A DNA stretch of 64,000 bases from CAVWZH01 sp963765285 (GTDB lineage: Bacteria; Acidobacteriota; Terriglobia; Terriglobales; Acidobacteriaceae): NCBI GenBank assembly GCA_963765285.1, contig CAVXVR010000004.1:930001-994000 (forward strand). Reading direction: 5' to 3'. Position numbers and translations under genes: made by a program. The notes under the pieces were generated by a model. That model did no database searches, was not told where the DNA came from, and was given only the letters and a program-made list of their open reading frames with translations. Below, piece by piece: positions 48,885 through 56,217 of the stretch (its first letter is position 1; each line of letters starts with the position of its first letter).

Positions 48885-49136
48885 ATGCAATACTTGAATG
48901 AAATAACGCCGAAGAGCCGGGAGCATCCTCTGGGTGAACCGGAGCAGCTTAAGTCACTCGTCCAGGATCTGGCCGCTGCGATTGTCTCCAGTGCCAATGA
49001 TCTTGAAGGAGTCTGGCGCATCACCAACCGTGTGTACGATCGCTGGGTAACCGCTCCCTGGGTTTACGAGCAGAGAACCCCGTCGGGAAAAACCTCAGAG
49101 CACCAGCAAGAGCAGGAACTGGGACTGAGCGCTTAG
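48885..49136 (+). CDS. Small conserved-looking protein of unknown function
   Basis: 83 residues, soluble, with a predicted helical centre (EQLKSLVQDLAAAIVSSANDL) and a Trp-rich segment (VWRITNRVYDRWVTAPWVYE). AGGAG lies about 10 bases before the ATG. Transcribed in the same direction as the efflux operon but 112 bases after it. No family recognised. The codon usage matches neighbours, which supports it being real. Confidence 0.55.
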   Translation: MQYLNEITPKSREHPLGEPEQLKSLVQDLAAAIVSSANDLEGVWRITNRVYDRWVTAPWVYEQRTPSGKTSEHQQEQELGLSA

Positions 49137-49162
49137 CAACGGGCCGGTTTGACTAGCAGTCG

Positions 49163-49972
49163 TCACTGGCTCGTCTCTTTCCACAGCACCGGAAAGAGCG
49201 GGTGGTCCATCGGGGCTCCTTCAGGAAGAACCGCAGCCAGGCCCGGAAAGTCGGGAGAGGTTGCCCAGGGCCGCGGCGCATGAGTAATATCCTCGCCCAG
49301 AAATCGCACAGAGAATACTCTGCGTCGTCCTCCGCTGCCTGTCCCTGCGCTGGCGTGCAGGGTCAGCATGTGAAAGCAGACGACATCTCCCGGCTCAACT
49401 TCCCAGCCGAGGATCGGATAACGCTCCCGGTCAGCATCGATCTCCGGTAAGTCCGCAAGCGTGCCTTCGGGAAACCATTTTGCCTGATCGTCCATGAAAG
49501 TCCGGGGAAGAAACCAGGGCCCGTGGTGCGAGCCCGCTACAAACTCCAGTGTGGATTCGCGCGGAACCGGGTCGACTGCAATCCACATGCTGCAGTTCAT
49601 GCGGCCATCAATGTTGTAGTAAGGCTGGTCCTGGTGCCAGGGAGTGCGCTGACGCGTGCCGGGTTCCTTGGTCAGCATGTGGTCATGATAGAGACGCACG
49701 ATTTTGCTGCCCATAAGCTCTCCCGCCACTGCCCCGATTCCGGAATCGAATATGAAGCGACGGTAGTGCTCGTTTTCATTCCAGCAACAGAAATCCTCGA
49801 AGAACCATCCGGGATCATCCGGCCGGCTGGCGGTTTTGGCGCGAGGACTCGGCTGCTTCAGGTTGGCGTCGATACCATCACGAAGCAGTTTGATCTGCTC
49901 GGAAGTCAGCAGCTGGCGCAGGCACACTGCGCCATCGCGCTGAAATGCTGCGACGTCTTCGTCCGTTACCAT
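49163..49972 (-). CDS. Phytanoyl-CoA dioxygenase (PhyH) family protein
   Basis: 269 residues of the Fe(II)/2-oxoglutarate oxygenase superfamily. The iron-binding facial triad is visible: His113 and Asp115 in TPWHQDQPYYN and His216 in MLTLHASAG, with Arg in GGRRRVFSVRF likely binding 2-oxoglutarate. LEFVAGSHHGPW and SKIVRLYHDHMLTKEPG are PhyH hallmarks. The substrate is not known. ATG at 49972 chosen because the family N-terminus begins there; the frame is open 62 codons further upstream. The gene for a small exported protein is 31 bases upstream. Confidence 0.9.
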   Translation of the reverse strand: MVTDEDVAAFQRDGAVCLRQLLTSEQIKLLRDGIDANLKQPSPRAKTASRPDDPGWFFEDFCCWNENEHYRRFIFDSGIGAVAGELMGSKIVRLYHDHMLTKEPGTRQRTPWHQDQPYYNIDGRMNCSMWIAVDPVPRESTLEFVAGSHHGPWFLPRTFMDDQAKWFPEGTLADLPEIDADRERYPILGWEVEPGDVVCFHMLTLHASAGTGSGGRRRVFSVRFLGEDITHAPRPWATSPDFPGLAAVLPEGAPMDHPLFPVLWKETSQ

Positions 49973-50003
49973 GCATTGCCCCCATCGGACCGCGCGCGCT
50001 GTC

Positions 50004-50336
50004 TCACTTTTCCATTGCGGCAAGATCGAACTTGCCCAGATAAACAGGATGAGAAACGGGAGGAGTGGTGTGAACGTTGTCGACGGGGTAAGGCGCAGTG
50101 CCCAGCGTCGGGAAACCCCAAATCCTGCCAGTGTGCAAATCGACCATGACTTTGCCATAAAACTGACTGCTGCGGTCGGGCGCCTGAATCATTGTGGTGC
50201 CGGGCTCGATATACAGGTCTGATATGCCGTCCTGAGCAAAAACAGTCTTGGCCTGGAACATTGGGTGGATCGCCAGCAGTGCGAGCGAAATTGCGATCAC
50301 GGTGAGCGTGATCCTTGTAAGCCAGTCTGGTTTCAT
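50004..50336 (-). CDS. Small exported or membrane-anchored protein of unknown function
   Basis: 110 residues with an N-terminal hydrophobic helix (ITLTVIAISLALLAI), probably uncleaved, then about 75 residues predicted to be beta-rich (MVDLHTGRIWGFPTLGTAP). GGGAGG lies six bases before the ATG at 50336. No family recognised. It is upstream of the PhyH gene with 31 bases between, so both may be on one transcript. The 295 bases upstream to the next gene show no clear promoter. Confidence 0.65.
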   Translation of the reverse strand: MKPDWLTRITLTVIAISLALLAIHPMFQAKTVFAQDGISDLYIEPGTTMIQAPDRSSQFYGKVMVDLHTGRIWGFPTLGTAPYPVDNVHTTPPVSHPVYLGKFDLAAMEK

Positions 50337-50631
50337 CGCTTGCCTCCCGACGCAAGTATAAATCGCGGTTTCGGCGGACCTCGCCGGAATGCGGACATGG
50401 GCCGTAACATCTTGATACCGCTTGTGTTCCACAATTGTGCAAACAATTGCCACGCTCAAAGGTTTGCAGCCCGTAAGCTGAGAGCTTAGCCACGCAAAGT
50501 TTGGTATGCGGTTTGCACCAGTCTAGTACGGAGTTTGTATGCACTCCTCCCTGGCGCTGGGCGACGGAATCACGTTTTTCCTACACCGTCGCGATTGCAG
50601 CCTCAGGTTCCCCCAGACTTGGAAAAATGCG

Positions 50632-50937
50632 ATGAAAGCTACATTGTTTGCTTTGTTTTTTCTCTGCACCACTGCGGCCTTTGGGCAAGCCGCTGGAGTA
50701 ATTTCCTCTGAGGTTTCACCCATGCGAATCGTCGGCCATCCGGAACGGGCCTACCAGCAGTCCATGGCATCGGAGCAAGTTTTGTTGGAGCAATCTTCTT
50801 ACACGTCGGCGAAAGGTGAGACGCCTCTGTGGGAAGTGGCGCCCCCGTCGCAGAAGGTTCCCCTGGGTGATGTGGCCCGTGCCTTGAAGCAGGAACACGC
50901 AACCGCGAAAAAAGCAGAAATCGTCTGGGAGAATTAG
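50632..50937 (+). CDS. Small secreted protein of unknown function
   Basis: 101 residues with a signal peptide (LFALFFLCTTAAFG). The mature part is short and polar, with LGDVARALKQEHATAKKAEIVW at the C-terminus; this LGDVARxLKxEH motif occurs in several secreted acidobacterial proteins as I recall, but no function is known. ATG at 50632 gives a proper signal peptide; an ATG at 50539 adds 31 residues without one. Monocistronic. Confidence 0.6.
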   Translation: MKATLFALFFLCTTAAFGQAAGVISSEVSPMRIVGHPERAYQQSMASEQVLLEQSSYTSAKGETPLWEVAPPSQKVPLGDVARALKQEHATAKKAEIVWEN

Positions 50938-51025
50938 TCAGATTGTGGTGGTAGCTCGGAGGCCCGGGGCAAAATGCCGCGGCGGCTTTCGCTAAAGGCG
51001 CTGGTTCAATGAACTGGCGCCGAAC

Positions 51026-51337
51026 TTATCTGGGGAACTCGCGCCGTTCGATGGGAAGATCCACATCCTGCTGCGCCTTGGATTCGCGCGTCTCCAAATC
51101 CGCCTGGCGAAGATGGGTCGCTTTGTCGGGATCCGTTCCCGGCTTCAGGTCGGTCTTCTCGAAGAAATACCGCCAGCCATCGTGGCGATCTTCAGAGCCC
51201 TGGCCCTGTTCCAATTTTCTTACGCTGGTCTCGGCGTTCTGCCGGCCTTTGACGACTTCAACTACTCCGGCGGACTTGTAAGTCCGGATGTTGTGGCGAA
51301 CGATGACGTAGGAAGCGCTGGATTCGTCGCGTGTCAG
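51026..51337 (-). CDS. Small cytosolic protein of unknown function, probable CTG start
   Basis: 103 residues if begun at the CTG at 51337 (GGAG lies five bases upstream). The text is protein-like and unlike an antisense frame: SYVIVRHNIRTYKSAGVVEV, then GWRYFFEKTDLKPGTDPD and a charged C-terminus rich in Glu, Arg and Gln. No ATG is in frame; the only other conventional start, a TTG at 51214, would cut away half of the protein-like region. It lies just downstream of the cspA terminator on the same strand. Family not recognised. Confidence 0.55.
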   Translation of the reverse strand: MTRDESSASYVIVRHNIRTYKSAGVVEVVKGRQNAETSVRKLEQGQGSEDRHDGWRYFFEKTDLKPGTDPDKATHLRQADLETRESKAQQDVDLPIERREFPR

Positions 51338-51360
51338 AGAGAGACTCCGTGTAGCGGGGT

Positions 51361-51399
51361 AAAAAGCTGAAGAGGCGATTTCCGTGGAAATCGCCTCTT
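51361..51399 (-). terminator. Intrinsic terminator of the cold-shock gene
   Basis: Perfect 14-bp stem, AAGAGGCGATTTCC at 51370-51383 with its complement at 51386-51399, followed on the minus strand by TTTTT at 51365-51361. It begins 11 bases after the csp stop. Confidence 0.85.
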
Positions 51400-51409
51400 G
51401 CTCGTAAGC

Positions 51410-51613
51410 TTACAGCGCCTGGACGTTTTCAGCCTGCCAGCCTTTGGGCCCCTTGGTGACGTCGAACTGCACCGTCTGGCCCTCCTGCAGGCTCTTGAAG
51501 CCGCCCGCCTGGATCGCCGAGAAGTGCACAAAAACATCTTCGCCATTCTGACGGCTGATAAAGCCGTAGCCTTTGGCGTCATTGAACCACTTTACTGTTC
51601 CTTGTTCAGCCAT
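51410..51613 (-). CDS. cspA: Cold-shock domain protein (CspA family)
   Basis: 67-residue OB-fold RNA chaperone that binds single-stranded nucleic acid. RNP1 KGYGFI (14-19) and RNP2 VFVHF (27-31) are intact, and the start GTVKWFNDAKGYGFIS is textbook. ATG at 51613; 31 upstream codons in frame are unconserved and probably 5' UTR. A strong terminator follows. The 5' side is a gap of 548 bases, large enough for a regulatory leader like those of cold-induced csp genes, though no cold-box was identified. Divergent from the RRM operon. Confidence 0.95.
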   Translation of the reverse strand: MAEQGTVKWFNDAKGYGFISRQNGEDVFVHFSAIQAGGFKSLQEGQTVQFDVTKGPKGWQAENVQAL

Positions 51614-52161
51614 ATTGGTACTGGTGTTCCTTTCAATCGATTTTACGTTGGAGAGACTCGGAGGTACTGCTGGCAGGTGACTAGCATTGAAGCAAGAGCT
51701 GCTCACGACCGACTCGGTCTAACGCACCGCGCAATGGTACGCTCCAAGTTGATCATTAGCAAGCTGATTCGCGGAAGGCCTCTGTTATCAGTGCCGCCGG
51801 AGCGCCCAAAACGGGGAGCGAATCGCGACTGATTACCTGCGCGTTACTCCGCGCCCCGCACTCCTGCGATGCTTCAGCAGGTTGACGATAAACAGGGTAT
51901 ACTTGAATCTACTTAACCCCGAAGACTCATCATCAACACACCTTGCGCCTTCGTGATTGAGAGATCGGGAGGCGCTTTCCCTGTACCGCAAATCGGACCA
52001 GCGAGTCTCTCTCGAACGTTCACCGTGGGTATCAATGGTGAGCAACTGCCCGGCGCAGGCGCCATATTTTGACGAGGTTTCATGACGTTGCCCTAATGCT
52101 CCCCCTGCGGTGCGAGCAGGGAACGTTGTGGCTCACCCAGCCCGAAGTACAGGAGTGAATC
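51614..52161. other. Long divergent intergenic region between csp and the RRM operon
   Basis: 548 bases without a convincing gene. Short open frames on both strands lack ribosome-binding sites and protein-like composition. A small hairpin (CCCTGC and GCAGGG arms) is found near 52102-52121, ahead of the RRM operon. Its length suggests regulatory leaders for both transcripts. Confidence 0.55.
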
Positions 52162-52314
52162 ATGTCCGGAATCAACGGCGACAAATCGAGGTTTAACCGG
52201 ATACGCAAGCAGAAGATCGCCCGGCGGAATCGCAAGCGGGAACTGATGAAGCACCTGGCTGAGCCGCATCAGTCGCCAACTGCGCCCTCGAAGCCGAAGG
52301 CGGTGTCGGCATGA
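52162..52314 (+). CDS. Tiny basic protein, first gene of the RRM operon
   Basis: 50 residues, strongly basic: SRFNRIRKQKIARRNRKREL and a Lys/Pro-rich tail. CAGGAGTGAATC gives an AGGAG Shine-Dalgarno six bases before the ATG. The stop overlaps the next start (ATGA), so it is translationally coupled to the pseudo-receiver gene. The composition suggests nucleic-acid binding; nothing more can be inferred. It resembles, in composition only, the basic N-terminus of the protein at 53396. Confidence 0.7.
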   Translation: MSGINGDKSRFNRIRKQKIARRNRKRELMKHLAEPHQSPTAPSKPKAVSA

Positions 52315-52913
52315 CCACACCTGTCCTGGAGTCGCTGCTTTCCGAAGCGCTGCCCAACCCCCTCAAGAAGAAACGAGTTCTTCTGGTGGATACGTCGGCG
52401 AAGAAGCGAGACCTGCGCGCCGAGATCATGCGGAAACTGGGCATGGATGTGGACACCGCCGCCGACATCGGCGAGGCACGCTCCTGGTGGCGGGCTGACT
52501 TGTACAACCTGGTGCTGATCAACGCAGAAAACGACTTAGGTCATCGTGATAAGTTTTGCGATGAAGTTCGGAGCGCCACTCCGCCGCAGCAGATTGCATT
52601 TCTGGTGGGCAAACCTGAATATCTCGCCGATTCCCCGGCCGCAGACGCTGACTCGTCGATGCCGAACAACGACGACGAAGCTCTTCTTGGCGATGTGCGC
52701 ACCGCGCTTACCGCCGATGTTGGAGGTCTGACGCAGCGTTGGGGAATCCTGGAAGCCTGCCGGCGAATCTCGGCTGTCCGATCCGTGGCCGACGCGCGCT
52801 CCCGGGCCGTGAAAGACCGGCCGGTACCGGTCAGGGATTCTGAAATACGGCTCTCCAAGCGGCCGGCGCAAGCTCGTACGCTGGATGATTTACTCAGAGA
52901 GGAACTGCAATGA
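52311..52913 (+). CDS. Degenerate response-regulator receiver domain protein
   Basis: 200 residues. Residues 20-105 have the receiver secondary structure: strand KRVLLVDTS, helix KKRDLRAEIMRKLG, strand MDVDTAAD, then YNLVLINAEN and IAFLVGKPEYL. The phospho-acceptor Asp is replaced by Asn (VLIN where VLLD is expected) and the N-terminal acidic pair is reduced to one Asp, so phosphorylation is unlikely. The C-terminal 95 residues are polar and helical with no DNA-binding motif recognised. Coupled by ATGA overlaps to the genes on both sides. Confidence 0.7.
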   Translation: MTTPVLESLLSEALPNPLKKKRVLLVDTSAKKRDLRAEIMRKLGMDVDTAADIGEARSWWRADLYNLVLINAENDLGHRDKFCDEVRSATPPQQIAFLVGKPEYLADSPAADADSSMPNNDDEALLGDVRTALTADVGGLTQRWGILEACRRISAVRSVADARSRAVKDRPVPVRDSEIRLSKRPAQARTLDDLLREELQ

Positions 52914-53269
52914 AGAACCTTTACGTTGGCAACCTGCCCCACAGCACTACCGAATCGGAGTTGCGGACCGTTTTCGAGGCTCACGGAGATGTGGAGAAGG
53001 TGAACATCGTGACCGACCGCGAGACCGGCCGGGCGCGGGGTTTTGCTTTTGTGGAAATGACCAACGCCGGCGAAGCCGAGAAAGCGATCGCCGCGCTGAA
53101 CGGAACCGAACTGGGCGGACGCGCGTTGAAGATTAACGAGGCGAAGCCCAAGACGGACCGCCCACGCACCGGCGGCGGTGGGCAACGATTTGGCGGTGGC
53201 GGCGGAGGGGGACGTGGGCGCGATGACTACCAGGGCCACGCGCGCCAGCCCCGCGAGCCGCGCTGGTAG
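52910..53269 (+). CDS. RNA-binding protein with one RRM and a Gly/Arg-rich tail
   Basis: 119 residues. RNP2 LYVGNL (4-9) and RNP1 RGFAFVEM (43-50) define a single RRM of the cyanobacterial Rbp type. The tail is rich in Gly and Arg (GGGGQRFGGGGGGGRGR) as in cold-induced RNA-binding proteins. It likely acts as an RNA chaperone. The start overlaps the pseudo-receiver stop. Located 1.3 kb from the divergent cspA and 1.4 kb from the RHH/helicase genes. Confidence 0.93.
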   Translation: MKNLYVGNLPHSTTESELRTVFEAHGDVEKVNIVTDRETGRARGFAFVEMTNAGEAEKAIAALNGTELGGRALKINEAKPKTDRPRTGGGGQRFGGGGGGGRGRDDYQGHARQPREPRW

Positions 53270-53395
53270 TCCTGCCGGTTTCGTAAGGACTGCAGTAAGA
53301 CTGAAATTGGCGCGGGTTGGTGGCAGAGCACGGCTTCGGCCGGACGCGGGACATTGCCGGCCACCGATCGCGACACAAAACACGGGGAGATTGCG

Positions 53396-53650
53396 ATGCC
53401 ACGAGGCCGATCGACATTTACCAAGCGTCAGAAAGAACAAGCGCGACAACAGAAACAGCGAGACAAAGCCGAGCGCAGGACTCAGCGCAAACAGGAGCAG
53501 CCGCAAGGCAGCAGCGTGGACAGCACCGACGAAATGCGTGAATTGCGCGAACACGCCGCAGCCCAGGCGGCTTTGTTCAACATTGGTTCCGATGAATCGA
53601 GTTCTGCGGAGCTGTCCCCTGCGGAGGATGTCAAGGGTTTCGAGCGTTAA
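53396..53650 (+). CDS. Small basic coiled-coil-like protein
   Basis: 84 residues. The first half is extremely basic (GRSTFTKRQKEQARQQKQRD) and probably a charged helix; the second half is acidic and ends VKGFER. GGGGAGA lies six bases before the ATG. 126 bases after the RRM gene, same strand. Family not recognised by name; the composition suggests RNA or ribosome association. Confidence 0.65.
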   Translation: MPRGRSTFTKRQKEQARQQKQRDKAERRTQRKQEQPQGSSVDSTDEMRELREHAAAQAALFNIGSDESSSAELSPAEDVKGFER

Positions 53651-53723
53651 GCTTCAGGCAAGAGATCGTGAAGCTTGCGGATAGCGTAACAAGGCACCAT
53701 TCAGAGACGAGAAAGAGGGAAAA

Positions 53724-53933
53724 ATGGCGAATATCAAGTTTCTTGTGAAAGTAAACCGTGGCGGCACACGCGCTCCATCTTACGTGCACAGTGTGGATCG
53801 CGAACCCATCCAATTGACCTCCAACCGCAAGCTGGCGCTCGTCATGGGCCGCTTCGCAGCGGAAGATGCGATGAAGTCCATTGCCAATTCGCGGTGCACA
53901 CCGGAGTTGGTGATGGTGACGGTGAATGCATAG
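53724..53933 (+). CDS. Small protein of unknown function
   Basis: 69 residues, predicted alpha/beta: ANIKFLVKVNRGGTRAPSYV, then helix LALVMGRFAAEDAMKSIANS and strand LVMVTVNA. A GAGGGAAAA ribosome site precedes the ATG. It is the last gene of this run on the plus strand and converges with the frameshifted gene at 53949. No family recognised. Confidence 0.65.
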   Translation: MANIKFLVKVNRGGTRAPSYVHSVDREPIQLTSNRKLALVMGRFAAEDAMKSIANSRCTPELVMVTVNA

Positions 53934-53948
53934 CTCGGTGAGCGGCCC

Positions 53949-54190
53949 TTATAGCTTCTGTCCAATCGCGGCCTGACCGGATAGCAGAAACGTCTTCGGG
54001 TACTGACTTTCACCACATGATTTGAATGATCCGAAGTCCTTGTACACGGACCTTCGGGTACGTCCGGCTTCGACTCTATCCACACTCGGAGTTGATTAAG
54101 ATCGTCAAGAGTGATCTGGCGGTCGCGCATCCGCTCGACAAGGTGGTCACGGATCGCATTGGGCAATCGTGGCCAGGTCGCGAGCTTCAT
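53949..54190 (-). pseudogene. Small gene paired with an RHH regulator, one frameshift
   Basis: The N-terminal frame reads WPRLPNAIRDHLVERM..LDDLNQLRVWIESKPDVPEGP, then loses sense. One base is missing around 54045-54047: restoring it gives P-(W)-YKDFGSFKSCGE and YPKTFLLSGQAAIGQKL, ending in TAA at 53949. I believe this is a short conserved acidobacterial protein, but I have no named family. It starts 14 bases after the RHH gene, so the two are probably one operon, in the arrangement typical of toxin-antitoxin modules. Real decay or sequence error cannot be told apart here. Confidence 0.6.
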
Positions 54191-54204
54191 TTGTTGTGCC
54201 GGCG

Positions 54205-54459
54205 CTATTCACCAAACACGAATCGCCCCAATTCGTTCCCCAGTCGCTTGGCCTCTTCCGCGTCTTTGGAGGCGCGGAAGCGTTCCGCCAGTTCGAAAAA
54301 GTGTCTCTCCTTTTGTTGGCTAGCCTCGATTCCCAATTCAATCAGCTCCAACAGAACCCGGTTGTCGCTGAGGCGCCGCCGTTTTGCCAGACGGTCCACT
54401 TGCTTGGCGAGTTGGGAAGGAAGGGTCAGACTCCGGCGCACTTGTTTAGTTGTCGCCAT
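54205..54459 (-). CDS. Ribbon-helix-helix DNA-binding protein (antitoxin-like)
   Basis: 84 residues. The N-terminus KQVRRSLTLPSQLAKQVDRLAKRRRLSDNRVLLELI is an RHH fold with a strand RRSLTLP followed by two helices. The rest is a charged helix. RHH proteins of this size are usually antitoxins or small autoregulators. The partner gene immediately downstream is frameshifted. 186 bases separate it from the DEAD-box gene on the same strand. Confidence 0.75.
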   Translation of the reverse strand: MATTKQVRRSLTLPSQLAKQVDRLAKRRRLSDNRVLLELIELGIEASQQKERHFFELAERFRASKDAEEAKRLGNELGRFVFGE

Positions 54460-54645
54460 GGCACCATTTTACACCATTATGGTGCATCCGCCTACAAGAG
54501 TGTCCTGCCCTTGTCCCTCGGGTTGTTGGAGGAACAGAGCTTGCCCTGAGCCAAGCCGAAGGGCTGGGCTTTGATTTTGCTGAAATCGCGTGGGCCAGAG
54601 AGAAACGTCGAGAGCCGCGGGCGAGGCGCCCGCGGCCACACCCCC

Positions 54646-55842
54646 TTAAACAAACACTTCACCCGGCAAAGCCGTCAACGTCCTGGATGCCAACGTGTTT
54701 TGCACAACCCGCTTCGGCCGATCTGGCGAAGAGGGATCTAGCTCCAGGCGTTCGATGCGCAATTTCAGTGCACGCTCGATGTGCCGCAGCTCGAGCACTT
54801 CCGCGCCAGCGACTAGCGTAGATGCGCGGCCCTGAGACCCGGCACGGCCCGTACGCCCCACGCGATGAATGAAGTCCTCGGCCATCTTGGGCAGGTCGTA
54901 GTTGATCACGTGGGCCACATCGTCGACGTGCAAACCGCGGGATGCGATATCGGTGGCCACCAGCACCTGGTAACGGCCTTCCTGAAATCCGCTCAAAGCG
55001 CCGTTCCTCTGGGCTTGCGAGCGGTCGCCGTGAATCATGGCCGCCGCAAAGCCGCTGCGGACCAGTTCTTTGGCAAGACGCTGCGTGCCCCGCTTGGTGC
55101 GAGTGAAGATCAGCGTCTGCCCTTCTTCTGCGTACAACAGTTGCCGCAGCACTTCCAGCTTCTGCCCCGGACGCACTTCATAGGCTTTGAGCTCTACGCT
55201 CTCCGCCGGCTTAAGCACCGAACCCAGCGCTACCCGCACGGGATTGCGCATGTAGTCGTGAACCAGAGCAGCGACCGACTGTTCCAGCGTGGCCGAGAAA
55301 CAGAGCGTTTGCCGGGTCCTCGGAAGCACCGACAGAATGCGCTGAATGGCGGGCAGAAAACCCATGTCCAGCATGCGGTCGGCTTCATCGAGCACCAGCG
55401 TCTTCACATGATTCAGATCGGCCAGTCTGCGGTCGATAAAGTCTTGCAGGCGTCCCGGCGTCGCGATGACTAACTTGGAGCCGGCGCGGAGACCCTGAAT
55501 CTGTCCGCTCTCGGAAACGCCGCCAATCACCAGTGCCGCTTGCGGCAGATTCTTGGTGCGCAGCTTGTCGTATTCCTCATGGACTTGCATGGCCAGCTCA
55601 CGCGTAGGCAACAGGATCAGCGCTGTGGTGTGGCGCGAGGATTCGCGCTGCAGCATCTCGATGATCGGAATCAGAAACGCCAGGGTCTTGCCGGTGCCAG
55701 TCTGCGCGGTCGCGAGTACATCTTTGCCTTCCAGCGCCGGCGGAATCGCCTGCACCTGGATAGGGGTTGGAGTAATGAATTGAGCTGCCGCCAGCTTCTG
55801 CTGCAGCGCAGCAGACAGGGGCAGTTCGGTAAATGTGGTCAT
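54646..55842 (-). CDS. DEAD-box ATP-dependent RNA helicase (RhlE-like)
   Basis: 398 residues with all core motifs: Q motif PTPIQVQAIP, Walker A AQTGTGKT (46-53), PTRELA, DEAD (142-145), SAT (173-175), ARGLHVDDVAHVINYDLP and HRVGRTGRAG. It ends soon after the helicase core without a long C-terminal extension. It unwinds structured RNA in ribosome assembly or decay, and such genes are often cold-induced. ATG at 55842 fits MTTFTELPLS; 13 upstream codons are unconserved. Near the csp and RRM genes. Confidence 0.94.
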   Translation of the reverse strand: MTTFTELPLSAALQQKLAAAQFITPTPIQVQAIPPALEGKDVLATAQTGTGKTLAFLIPIIEMLQRESSRHTTALILLPTRELAMQVHEEYDKLRTKNLPQAALVIGGVSESGQIQGLRAGSKLVIATPGRLQDFIDRRLADLNHVKTLVLDEADRMLDMGFLPAIQRILSVLPRTRQTLCFSATLEQSVAALVHDYMRNPVRVALGSVLKPAESVELKAYEVRPGQKLEVLRQLLYAEEGQTLIFTRTKRGTQRLAKELVRSGFAAAMIHGDRSQAQRNGALSGFQEGRYQVLVATDIASRGLHVDDVAHVINYDLPKMAEDFIHRVGRTGRAGSQGRASTLVAGAEVLELRHIERALKLRIERLELDPSSPDRPKRVVQNTLASRTLTALPGEVFV

Positions 55843-56147
55843 TCGAATTGTTTCTTTCTGGAGGGGCCTGTCGTCACACACTTGAACACAGGTGAAGAAC
55901 TTCCACGCCGCTCACATTGATTTTAGATTTGGCGCTGAATAATACGGCGGGCAGGAAAGGCGGAGATGAATCTGGTCCAACGGGACCACCGCGTGACGAG
56001 CAAACCGTGCAAAAGCGTCATAAACAGTATAGCAGAAGGCTGGAGCAGGAACGAGCGGATACGATAACGATGGTTACTTTAGGGTTTCGACGAAAACCAA
56101 GCCGTTACACTCACAAAGTCACGGCGCCGGCTGGACAGGGCAAGTAT
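55843..56147. other. Intergenic region helicase / carbohydrate locus
   Basis: About 305 bases with no supportable gene. It holds the 5' leader of the helicase gene on the minus strand; no hairpin, repeat or conserved box was recognised. Confidence 0.45.
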
Positions 56148-56176
56148 TTGACAAGCCCTGATTTACGGTGTATTAC
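56148..56176 (+). promoter_or_regulatory. Sigma-70-type promoter of the amidohydrolase operon
   Basis: TTGACA at 56148-56153, a 17-base spacer and TATTAC at 56171-56176, 41 bases before the amidohydrolase ATG. The best consensus promoter in the window. Confidence 0.6.
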
Positions 56177-56217
56177 GATTCATTACGTTTCCTTTCACTC
56201 GCCCGAGCGACGAACGG

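Noticed and set aside
51398..51832. 144-codon plus-strand frame across cspA
   Set aside because: Antisense to cspA and continues into low-complexity leader sequence; no ribosome-binding site.
51833..52045. 70-codon minus-strand frame in the csp/RRM gap
   Set aside because: No ribosome-binding site, biased toward Arg and Ser; treated as non-coding leader.
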